A stretch of 35,239 nucleotides of DNA from DATBDE01 sp036270095 (GTDB lineage Bacteria; Actinomycetota; Thermoleophilia; Solirubrobacterales; Solirubrobacteraceae), in NCBI GenBank assembly GCA_036270095.1, contig DATBDE010000044.1, positions 1 through 35,239 on the forward strand, written 5' to 3'. The position numbers and the translations under genes are program-made. The notes below the pieces were generated by a model that saw nothing but the letters and a program-made list of their open reading frames with translations, made no database searches and was not told the origin of the DNA. Positions 23,183 through 29,329 of the stretch are shown piece by piece. Each line of letters starts with the position of its first letter. The stretch's first letter is position 1.

Positions 23183-23839
23183 GTGCGGATCGGAATCGTC
23201 GGAGCGGGCCGGATCGGCGGCGGGTGCGCGCGCATGTTCGCGCGGGCCGGCCATGAGGTGCTGGTCAGCGGCTCGCGCGACCCGTCCGAGCTCGCACCGC
23301 TCGCGGACGAGATCGGCGGCCAGGCAGGAACCGCGGCCGAGGCCGTCGCCTTCGGCGAGGTCTTCGTGTTCGCGGTGCCGTGGCGGCTGATCGACGAGAT
23401 CGTGCCCACGCTCGGGCCGCTCGACGGCAAGATCGTCATCGACACGACGAACCAGTTCGGGCCCGGCGGGGTCGAGGACCTCGACGGCCGGACGGCGGCA
23501 CAGGTCAACGCGCAGCGGCTGGCCGGCGCCCGCTACACGAAGTCGTTCAACACGCTGACTGCGGCCTTCCAGGCCGAGGCGTCGCAGCGCACAGGCGCCG
23601 ACCGCGTCGCGCTGTTCCTGTGCGGCGACGACGACGAGGCCAAGAAGGTGGTCTCGGGGCTGATCGCCGACGCGGGCTTCGTGCCCGTCGACCTCGGCGG
23701 GACGGCCGACGCCGCGCCGATGGAGGCGTCGCGCCGCGAAGGCTCGGTGTACGGCGAGGAGTACCGGGAGCCCGAGGCCAGCGAGGCAGCCGAGGCGCTC
23801 CGCGCCGGACGCCCGCTGCCGCCAACGCCGCAGTACTGA
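23183..23839 (+). CDS. NADPH-dependent F420 reductase-like dinucleotide-binding protein
   Basis: A 218-residue single Rossmann-domain oxidoreductase of the F420H2:NADP+ oxidoreductase-like family (COG2085 type). The nucleotide loop is GIVGAGRIGGG (4-14), then GHEVLVSGSRDPSEL. VFVFAVPWRLIDEIV, KIVIDTTNQFGPGG, YTKSFNTLT and FLCGDDDEAKKVVSGLIADA follow the family order, and the C-terminus is short. True F420 use cannot be proved from sequence; many members use NADP and unknown partners. Start is GTG at 23183, immediately before the first strand. It may be transcribed with the cupredoxin gene or from its own weak promoter. Confidence 0.85.
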   Translation: MRIGIVGAGRIGGGCARMFARAGHEVLVSGSRDPSELAPLADEIGGQAGTAAEAVAFGEVFVFAVPWRLIDEIVPTLGPLDGKIVIDTTNQFGPGGVEDLDGRTAAQVNAQRLAGARYTKSFNTLTAAFQAEASQRTGADRVALFLCGDDDEAKKVVSGLIADAGFVPVDLGGTADAAPMEASRREGSVYGEEYREPEASEAAEALRAGRPLPPTPQY

Positions 23840-23852
23840 CCCTCGACCACCC

Positions 23853-23867
23853 GTCAGGGGGTCTGAC
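23853..23867. repeat. Small hairpin, REP-like GGGGTC element
   Basis: GTCAG (23853-23857), loop GGGGT, CTGAC (23863-23867), 13 bases after the stop of the F420-reductase-like gene. It may act as a terminator or be a REP-type repeat related to the sequence at 5035-5058. Confidence 0.35.
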
Positions 23868-23889
23868 CCTTCATGACCGCCGCCAAAAT

Positions 23890-23926
23890 TTAAGTCATTA
23901 CTTTCATTAGACTCTGCTTTACTTAA
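23890..23926. promoter_or_regulatory. AT-rich operator/promoter of the ArsR-type regulator
   Basis: A stretch at about 23884-23927 is far more AT-rich than anything else in the window. It contains the inverted pair TTAAGT (23890-23895) and ACTTAA (23921-23926), plus inner AGTC/GACT arms. TACTTA (23920-23925) could be the -10 box, ending 4 bases before the GTG. An autoregulatory ArsR operator is the likely role. Confidence 0.5.
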
Positions 23927-23929
23927 TCC

Positions 23930-24250
23930 GTGGACGCCGCCCTCAAGGCCATCGCCGCGCCCCGCCGGCGCGACATCCTCGCCCTCGTCCATCGCGAGGA
24001 GCTCTGTGCCGGCGACATCGCGGCGCACTTCGACGTCACCTGGCCGGCGGTCTCGCAGCATCTGACCGTGCTCAAGGAGGCGGGACTGGTGGAGGAGCGG
24101 CGCAACGGCACCCAGCGGCTCTACCGCGCGCGGCCGGAAGGGCTCGCGGACGTCAAGGCGTTCGTCGAGGCGTTCTGGGACCCGCGCCTGGAGGCGCTCA
24201 AGCGCGAAGCGGAACGAGAGGAGAAGCGCAAGCATGGAAACGACCGCTGA
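23930..24250 (+). CDS. ArsR-family winged-helix regulator
   Basis: A 106-residue repressor-type protein. The winged helix runs through LKAIAAPRRRDILALV, CAGDIAAHFDVTWPAVSQHL (recognition helix), TVLKEAGLVEERRNGTQRLY and a basic C-terminal helix. The CxC metal motif of arsenic/cadmium sensors is absent (ELCAGD has one Cys), so it is more likely one of the non-metal ArsR proteins that pair with SRPBCC proteins. Start is GTG, directly after the AT-rich operator. Its last 17 bases overlap the next gene. Confidence 0.9.
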   Translation: MDAALKAIAAPRRRDILALVHREELCAGDIAAHFDVTWPAVSQHLTVLKEAGLVEERRNGTQRLYRARPEGLADVKAFVEAFWDPRLEALKREAEREEKRKHGNDR

Positions 24251-24686
24251 GACCACGCGCGTGGAGCGCGAGGTGGCGATCGCCGCCAGCCTGGAGACGG
24301 TGTGGGAGTTCCTCGTCGACCCGGAGAAGGCGGTGCGCTGGATGGGCATCGAGGCAACGCTCGACCCGCAGCCCGGCGGCCGGTACCGCGTCGTGGTCCT
24401 GCCCGGACAGGTCGCGAGCGGCGAGTTCGTCGAGCTCGACCCGCCGCGGCGGGCGGTGTGGACCTGGGGCTGGGAGCCGGGCTCTAAGGGCACGGTGCCG
24501 GTCGGTGCGAGCACGGTGGCCATCGACCTCGAGCCCACCGACTCCGGCACGCTCGTGCGGCTGACCCACGCGCTTCCGGCCGACTCCGCGCCGGCGCACG
24601 GCGAGGGCTGGGAGCACTACCTGTCGCGCCTGGCCGTGGCCGCCACCGGCGCCGACCCGGGTGCTGATCCGTGGCTGTCGCGATGA
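24234..24686 (+). CDS. SRPBCC (AHSA1-type) domain protein
   Basis: A 150-residue START/Bet v1-like fold protein of the AHSA1 group. Features: VEREVAIAASLETVWEFLVD at the N-terminus, PEKAVRWMGIEATLDPQPGG, a strand run RYRVVVLPGQVASGEFVELD, and the C-terminal helix GEGWEHYLSRLAVAA. Such proteins bind hydrophobic ligands and very often follow an ArsR regulator gene. GAGGAGAAG lies inside the ArsR gene as the ribosome-binding site. The ligand is unknown. Confidence 0.9.
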   Translation: METTAETTRVEREVAIAASLETVWEFLVDPEKAVRWMGIEATLDPQPGGRYRVVVLPGQVASGEFVELDPPRRAVWTWGWEPGSKGTVPVGASTVAIDLEPTDSGTLVRLTHALPADSAPAHGEGWEHYLSRLAVAATGADPGADPWLSR

Positions 24687-25003
24687 GCGTGTTCGAGGCG
24701 GCCAGCGCTGAACTGCTCGACGAGGATGAGCGGCTCGCCACCGGCAAGATGCTCCACAACATCGGCCTGCGCAGCGGGAACGGGAAGTTCTTCTGCTTCG
24801 AGCGCGGCGACGACCTCGTGGTCAAGCTCCCGGAGGCGCGGGTGACGGAGCTGATCGACTCCGGCGTGGGCGGGGTCATGGACCGCGGCCAGCCCGAACG
24901 GCCGCTGCGCGAGTGGGTGTCCCTGAGGCCGGGCGACGCCGACGCGTGCCTGGCCTACATGCGCGAGGCCTGGAGCTTCGTCGACCCCGACGCCGCCAGC
25001 TGA
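24683..25003 (+). CDS. TfoX N-terminal-like small protein
   Basis: A 106-residue protein resembling the TfoX/Sxy N-terminal domain: KMLHNIGLRSGNGKFFCFER, GDDLVVKLPEARVTEL, then ERPLREWVSLRPGDADACLA and a final helix. In this group the function is not well known; a DNA-competence role should not be assumed. The ATG overlaps the SRPBCC stop as ATGA, so a GTG at 24671 is less likely. It is the third gene of the ArsR operon. The last 49 bases overlap rlmN on the opposite strand. Confidence 0.7.
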   Translation: MSVFEAASAELLDEDERLATGKMLHNIGLRSGNGKFFCFERGDDLVVKLPEARVTELIDSGVGGVMDRGQPERPLREWVSLRPGDADACLAYMREAWSFVDPDAAS

Positions 25004-25962
25004 CCGCAGGCGGCGTCGATGTCGCGGCCGCGGGTGAGCCGCACCGTCGCCCGCAGGCCGTGCTCCTCCAGCGCCGCCCGGAAGGCGTCGACGGCGTGCC
25101 GACTCGAGCCGGCGTAGGGCGCGTCGGTGGGGTTGTAGGGGATGAGGTTGACCTTGAACGCGCGCGGGTCCAGCCGCTCGGCCAGCGCGACGGCCTGCTC
25201 GTAGCGGTCGTTGACGCCGCCGAGCATGAGGTACTCCACGAAGACCGGCATGCGCTTGCGCTCGTGCCAGGCCAGGCAGGCGGCGAGCACGTCCTCGAGC
25301 GGGTAGCGGTCGTTGACCGCCATGAGCTGCGAGCGTAGGGCGTCCTCGGGGGCGTGCAGGCTGAGCGCGAGCCGCACGCGCGAGTCGCTCTCGGTCAGCC
25401 GCTCGATGCCGGGGATCCAGCCGACGGTCGAGATCGCGGTGCGGCGGCTGGTGATGCCGAGGTCGGGCAGCCGCTCGCACGCACCCAGCACCGCGTCCAG
25501 GTTCATCATCGGCTCGCCCATGCCCATGAACACCGCATGGTCGACGGGATGGGAGCGGCGGAAGTGCAGGGCCTGGTCGAGGATCTCGGAGGTCGTCAGG
25601 TTGCGGCCGAACTTCATGGCCCCGGTGGCGCAGAAGGTGCAGGTCAGCGGACAGCCCGATTGCGAGCTCAGGCAGAGGCTGTTGCGGCCGTCGCGGTAGC
25701 GCATGAGGACGGCTTCGAGGGGTTTCTCGTCCGTGGTCGCGAGCAGCGCCTTGACGGTCTTGTCCCGTGCGTGGGCCTCGTGCCTCAACTGCAGCGACGA
25801 GAAGGCGACCTCTCGGGTGAGGGCGTCTCGCAGGGCGGCCGGCAGGTCGGTCATCTCGTCGTAGCCGTTTGCGCCGCGCGCGGTCCAGGCCCAGACCTGC
25901 TTGGCGCGGTAGGCGGGCTCGCCGTGGTTGGCGAGCGTCTGTCGGAGGAGCTCGAGGTCCAT
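24955..25962 (-). CDS. rlmN: 23S rRNA/tRNA m2A methyltransferase RlmN
   Basis: Radical-SAM enzyme that makes 2-methyladenosine in 23S rRNA and some tRNAs. The 335 residues carry the cluster motif Cys104-x3-Cys108-x2-Cys111 (CPLTCTFC), the SAM motif GMGEPMMN (147-154), and the methyl-carrying Cys319 in AACGQL near the end. The N-terminal helical domain (AYRAKQVWAWTARGANGYDE) is normal. After AACGQL the protein runs 14 residues further, through DNA that also codes for the TfoX-like gene. The ATG at 25962 is divergent from rluB, with 23 bases between starts; the promoter must overlap that of rluB. Confidence 0.96.
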   Translation of the reverse strand: MDLELLRQTLANHGEPAYRAKQVWAWTARGANGYDEMTDLPAALRDALTREVAFSSLQLRHEAHARDKTVKALLATTDEKPLEAVLMRYRDGRNSLCLSSQSGCPLTCTFCATGAMKFGRNLTTSEILDQALHFRRSHPVDHAVFMGMGEPMMNLDAVLGACERLPDLGITSRRTAISTVGWIPGIERLTESDSRVRLALSLHAPEDALRSQLMAVNDRYPLEDVLAACLAWHERKRMPVFVEYLMLGGVNDRYEQAVALAERLDPRAFKVNLIPYNPTDAPYAGSSRHAVDAFRAALEEHGLRATVRLTRGRDIDAACGQLAASGSTKLQASRM

Positions 25963-25970
25963 CGCGGACC

Positions 25971-25976
25971 TATCGT
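25971..25976 (+). promoter_or_regulatory. Candidate -10 box for rluB (TATCGT)
   Basis: TATCGT, the same hexamer as before trpS, ends 9 bases before the ATG at 25986 (3 before the ATG at 25980). This spacing favours the second ATG in a leaderless message. Confidence 0.4.
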
Positions 25977-25985
25977 GGCATGAGG

Positions 25986-26693
25986 ATGCGGATCGCCAAG
26001 TACCTCGCCCACGCGGGCGTCGCCTCGCGACGGGCGGCGGAGGACTTGGTGCGGGCAGGGCGGGTCACGCTCGACGGCAAGGTGGTCGGCGATCTGGGTC
26101 GCCAGGTTGCGCCCGGCGCGGACGTCCGCGTTGACGGCCGCGTCGTCGGCCGGCCGGAGGAGCGGGCGGTGTGGATGGTCAACAAGCCGGCGGGCGTCGT
26201 GTCCACCGCGCGCGACACCCACGGCCGCCCGACGGTGGTGGAGCTCGTGCCCGACGCGGGCGCGCGCCTGTACCCGGTCGGCCGCCTGGACGCCGATACG
26301 ACGGGCCTGATCCTGCTCACCAACGACGGCGAGCTGGCCAACCGGCTGCTGCACCCGCGCTACGAGGTGCCGCGAACGTACGCGGCCCGAGTGGGAGGCG
26401 GGCCGGTCCGAGCGGCGGCGCTGCGGACGCTGCGGACGGGGGTGGAGCTGGAGGACGGGGTGACGGCGCCGGCGGAGGTGCGGCGACGGGGCGACGATCG
26501 CCTCGAGCTCGTCCTGCACGAGGGCCGAAAGCGCCAGGTGCGCCGGATGTGCGAGGCGGTCGGCCATCCGCTCGTCGAGCTGTCGCGGGTGGGGTTCGGG
26601 CCGCTGGTGCTGGGCTCGTTGGCCGTGGGCGCGGCGCGCCGCTTGACCGCCACGGAGGTCGACGCGCTCCGAACGGCAGCGGCGAAGGAGTGA
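25986..26693 (+). CDS. rluB: RluB-type ribosomal pseudouridine synthase
   Basis: Forms pseudouridine in rRNA; the RluB/RsuA family acts at one or two sites. The 235 residues start with an S4 RNA-binding domain (RIAKYLAHAGVASRRAAEDL), then VWMVNKPAGVVST and the catalytic signature GRLDADTTGLILLTNDGELA with the Asp nucleophile. RTYAARVGG and EGRKRQVRRMCEAVGHPLVE match the family order. The ATG at 25986 gives MRIAKYLAHAG; the ATG at 25980 would add two residues. It normally adjoins scpAB, from which it is separated here by an accessory block. Confidence 0.93.
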   Translation: MRIAKYLAHAGVASRRAAEDLVRAGRVTLDGKVVGDLGRQVAPGADVRVDGRVVGRPEERAVWMVNKPAGVVSTARDTHGRPTVVELVPDAGARLYPVGRLDADTTGLILLTNDGELANRLLHPRYEVPRTYAARVGGGPVRAAALRTLRTGVELEDGVTAPAEVRRRGDDRLELVLHEGRKRQVRRMCEAVGHPLVELSRVGFGPLVLGSLAVGAARRLTATEVDALRTAAAKE

Positions 26694-26736
26694 AGCGAGG
26701 GGGGGACTTTCGAGCGCGTGGAGCTTTGGTGGTGCT

Positions 26737-27615
26737 ATGGCGCATACAAATCTCCACTCGCTCGCCTGGGAGCTGGCCGAGCGGCAGCACGGGGTCGTCG
26801 CGCGGCGGCAGTTGCTCGCGCTGGGGTTCACCACGGACGCGATCCTCCACCGGCTCCGCACGGGCCGACTGCATCCGCTCTACCGCGGGGTCTACGCGGT
26901 AGGGCGCCCCGAGCTGACGCAGCACGGCCGTTGGATGGCCGCGATTCTCGCGAAAGGCCCCGCGGCCGTCCTGAGCCACCGCTCGGCGGCGTCCCTGTAC
27001 GGCATCGCACTCCAAACGGGAAACGCCATCCACGTGGCGGTCCCTGCCCACGCTCGTCGCAGCAGTTCACGCGGCATCACCATCCACCGCCGCAACGAGC
27101 TGAGCGCGACGACACGCCAGGGCGTGCCCGCCACCACCATCACCGACACCCTCATCGACCTTGCGATTGACACGACGACCGACCAGCTCGAACAGGCCAT
27201 CAACGAGGCCGACAAACGCGACCTCATCGACCCCGAGGCGCTGTGCGACGCCACAGAAGCCATGAAGCGCCCGGGCGTGGCCAAGCTGCGCGGGGCGTTG
27301 CAGCGCCACGTCCGTACCGACTCCTCCCTCGAACGCGAGTTCCTGCGCATCGCAAGGAAGGCAGGCCTCCCCCCACCCCAGACCCAAGCCCACGTCAACG
27401 GCCACCGCGTCGACTTCCACTGGCCCGAGCTCCATCTCGTCGTCGAAGCCGACGGCCTCCGCTACCACCGCACCGCGGCGGCGCAGGCGACCGACCGCCA
27501 GCGCGACCAGGACCACTTCCTCGCCGGCCTGACCGCCGTGCGCTTCTCGCGCGTGCAGGTCAAAGACGACGCCGCGCACGTCGAGGCCGTGTTGCGCCGC
27601 GCCGCGGCTGCTTGA
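26737..27615 (+). CDS. AbiEi-type winged helix fused to DUF559/Vsr-like nuclease domain
   Basis: A 292-residue protein in three parts. The N-terminus (about 8-60, LAERQHGVVARRQLLALGFT, then LHPLYRGVYAVG) matches the AbiEi antitoxin N-terminal winged helix. A middle region (80-190) resembles the rest of AbiEi-like proteins (LSHRSAASLYGI, VPATTITDTLIDLA). The C-terminus (about 195-290) has a PD-(D/E)xK nuclease pattern of the DUF559/Vsr type: Glu199, then Asp226 (RVDFHWP) and Glu237-x-Asp239 (VVEADG), followed by a His/Asp-rich helix. No AbiEii toxin gene is next to it. It interrupts the space between rluB and aroH. The role is unknown: DNA repair, defence, or a selfish element are all possible. 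Confidence 0.8.
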   Translation: MAHTNLHSLAWELAERQHGVVARRQLLALGFTTDAILHRLRTGRLHPLYRGVYAVGRPELTQHGRWMAAILAKGPAAVLSHRSAASLYGIALQTGNAIHVAVPAHARRSSSRGITIHRRNELSATTRQGVPATTITDTLIDLAIDTTTDQLEQAINEADKRDLIDPEALCDATEAMKRPGVAKLRGALQRHVRTDSSLEREFLRIARKAGLPPPQTQAHVNGHRVDFHWPELHLVVEADGLRYHRTAAAQATDRQRDQDHFLAGLTAVRFSRVQVKDDAAHVEAVLRRAAAA

Positions 27616-27626
27616 ATGCCGCGGCC

Positions 27627-27995
27627 ATGGCGCGCCTCTTCGCCCTCCGCGGAGCCATAACCGTCGAGCACAACGACGGCGAGGAGATCCTCGCCGCCAC
27701 CGAGCGGCTCGTCCGCGCGCTCATGCAGCGCAACGATCTCGAGGCCGACGCGTTCGTCTCCTGCATCTTCACCTGCACGGAGGACCTCGACGCCGAGTTC
27801 CCCGCCGTCGCTGCCCGCCGCGTCGGCCTGACCCAGACGCCGCTGCTCTGCGCCCGTGAGCTGCCCGTCCCCGGCTCGCTCCCGCGCGTGATCCGGATGC
27901 TGGTCCACTACTACGCTGACGAGGGCCACCAGCCCGATCACGTGTACCTCGAGAAGGCCCGCACGCTGCGCGCCGACCTCGACCACGCCCAGTGA
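27627..27995 (+). CDS. aroH: Chorismate mutase, AroH type
   Basis: Converts chorismate to prephenate, the branch step toward Phe and Tyr. The 122 residues match the monofunctional Bacillus AroH class: RGAITVEHNDGEEILAAT, IFTCTEDLDAEFPA, LLCARELPVPGSLPRVIR. Residues corresponding to known active-site positions are present: Arg8, Cys75, Glu78, Arg90 and Tyr107. The ATG at 27627 puts RGAIT at the usual distance from the start. The stop overlaps the next gene as GTGA. Confidence 0.95.
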   Translation: MARLFALRGAITVEHNDGEEILAATERLVRALMQRNDLEADAFVSCIFTCTEDLDAEFPAVAARRVGLTQTPLLCARELPVPGSLPRVIRMLVHYYADEGHQPDHVYLEKARTLRADLDHAQ

Positions 27996-29071
27996 CCATC
28001 GAGTTCGCCTCCCGGCTGCGCCAGATCCCGGTCTACCCGGCCGCCGACGGCTACGCGCTGCCCGAGGACATCGCGCTGCTGGCCTCCAACGAGTCGCCCG
28101 ACCCGCCGCTGCCCGAGGTCCTCGCGGCGGCCCAGCGCGCGCTCGCCACCGCCAACCGCTACCCCGACCCGTCCAGCGGGCGGCTGCGCAGCCGCCTCGC
28201 CGACCGCTACGGCGTCCCGCGCCAGCGCATCGCCGTCGGCAACGGCTCCTGCGACATCCTCCTCGCCGCCGGCGAGGCGCTGCTCGAGCCCGGCGCCGAG
28301 GTCGTCTATGCGTGGCCGAGCTTCTCCGTCTATCCCCACCTGGCCGCAGCGTCCGGCGCCACCGCGATCCGCGTCCCGCTCGACGACCACGACCGCCACC
28401 AGCTCGACCGCATGGCCACGGAGGTGACGGCGGCGACGCGCCTCGTCATCGTCTGCAACCCGAACAACCCGACCTCGACCGCGCTCCCCCTGCGGGACAT
28501 CGAGGCCTTCCTCGCACGGATCCCGCGCCACGTCTGCGTGATCCTCGACGAGGCCTACTGCGAGTTCAACCTGCTCGACGACCCCGACGCCTCGATCGGG
28601 CTCCTGGACCGCCACGCCAACCTCGTCCTGCTGCGCACCTTCTCGAAGGTCTACGGCATGGCCGCGTTCCGGGTCGGCTTCGCCCTGTGCGCCAGCGAGG
28701 AGTTCCCGACCGCTGTCGACCAGGTCCGCCAGCCCTTCTTCTGCAACGTCGCCGCCCAGGCCGCCGCGACCGAGGCGCTGCGCCACCAGGACGAGGTCGC
28801 CCGCCGCGTGGAACGCGCCGTCGCGGGGCGCATGCAGCTCATCGGGGGCCTCGAGCCCATCGGCCTGAAGGTCGCCGACTCCCAGGCCAACTTCGTCTGG
28901 GTCCACCTCCCCGAGGACGCCGACGAGGCCGAGGTCATGCGCGGCGTGACCGAGCGCGGCGTGCTCATCCGCGCCGGCGGCGCGCTCGGGCGCGAGAACG
29001 CCTTGCGCGTCACCGCCGGCACCGAGGACGAGAACGAGCGCTTCCTCCACGCCTTGCGCCACCACCTCTGA
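27992..29071 (+). CDS. hisC: HisC-type aminotransferase (histidinol-phosphate/aromatic)
   Basis: A 359-residue class I/II PLP aminotransferase. Features: YPDPSSGRLRSRLADRYG (57-74), GNGSCDILLAAGEALLEPG, CNPNNPT (155-161), DEAY (186-189), and the PLP lysine Lys219 in TFSKVYGMAAFRVGF. The closest named family is histidinol-phosphate aminotransferase. Its position between chorismate mutase and DAHP synthase, with no other his gene visible, suggests that it also or mainly transaminates phenylpyruvate or 4-hydroxyphenylpyruvate (or prephenate), as some HisC proteins do. Start is GTG in GTGA with aroH. Confidence 0.92.
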   Translation: MTIEFASRLRQIPVYPAADGYALPEDIALLASNESPDPPLPEVLAAAQRALATANRYPDPSSGRLRSRLADRYGVPRQRIAVGNGSCDILLAAGEALLEPGAEVVYAWPSFSVYPHLAAASGATAIRVPLDDHDRHQLDRMATEVTAATRLVIVCNPNNPTSTALPLRDIEAFLARIPRHVCVILDEAYCEFNLLDDPDASIGLLDRHANLVLLRTFSKVYGMAAFRVGFALCASEEFPTAVDQVRQPFFCNVAAQAAATEALRHQDEVARRVERAVAGRMQLIGGLEPIGLKVADSQANFVWVHLPEDADEAEVMRGVTERGVLIRAGGALGRENALRVTAGTEDENERFLHALRHHL

Positions 29072-29077
29072 ACCTGC

Positions 29078-29084
29078 TACACAT
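29078..29084 (+). promoter_or_regulatory. Candidate -10 region for the aromatic leader transcript
   Basis: TACACAT ends 10 bases before the leader ATG. A loose -35 (TTGCGC) lies about 18 bases upstream in the end of hisC. This would allow separate transcription of the aroF part of the cluster, starting a few bases before the leader peptide. Weak match. Confidence 0.3.
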
Positions 29085-29094
29085 CGGCCACCAG

Positions 29095-29190
29095 ATGCAG
29101 TCCCGCCACGGCTACACCACCTTCTATGCCTACGCCGCCGACAGCGGCGCGGGCGCCCGTGGCGATCGCTGGTCCTGGCGATTTATCTAG
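29095..29190 (+). CDS. Aromatic-residue-rich leader peptide upstream of aroF
   Basis: A 31-residue ATG-initiated ORF in the 258-base gap between hisC and aroF. Seven residues are aromatic: Tyr7, Phe10, Tyr11, Tyr13 (YTTFYAY), then Trp26, Trp28 and Phe30 (WSWRFI) directly before TAG. The stop is followed at once by an 11-bp stem and a T4 run. This is the classical layout of a ribosome-mediated attenuator, with control codons for the products of the pathway encoded downstream. Known actinobacterial DAHP synthase genes can have aromatic leader peptides (aroR-aroF in Corynebacterium). The ORF uses TAT and TTT codons, which are rare in the genes here. No strong Shine-Dalgarno sequence is seen. Confidence 0.7.
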   Translation: MQSRHGYTTFYAYAADSGAGARGDRWSWRFI

Positions 29191-29257
29191 GCGCTCGGCC
29201 GGCTCCGCGTGGAGCCGCCGCATCCTCTGTGGCCTCCGTGGCCGGGCGCCGTTTTCG
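29190..29257 (+). terminator. Attenuator structure after the aromatic leader peptide
   Basis: Stem A: GGCGCTCGGCC (29190-29200) pairs with GGCCGGGCGCC (29240-29250), with one G-U pair, then GTTTTCG. It encloses hairpin B: GGCTCC (29201-29206), loop GCGT, GGAGCC (29211-29216). An alternative, GGCC (29231-29234) with GGCC (29240-29243), excludes part of stem A. A further 5-bp hairpin TGGGC/GCCCA lies at 29258-29272. Stem A begins on the last base of the leader stop codon, so a ribosome at the stop would mask its 5' arm. Which form terminates cannot be decided by eye. Confidence 0.6.
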
Positions 29258-29329
29258 TGGGCATAACGCCCAATCGCCGTTTCTCGCGTAGAACTTCAGG
29301 AGGCCCAGGGCCTCGAAAGGACCAGCCAG

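Noticed and set aside
24671..25003. DNA-uptake (competence) regulator
   Set aside because: The protein resembles only the TfoX N-terminal domain and sits in an ArsR-SRPBCC operon; nothing here links it to competence.
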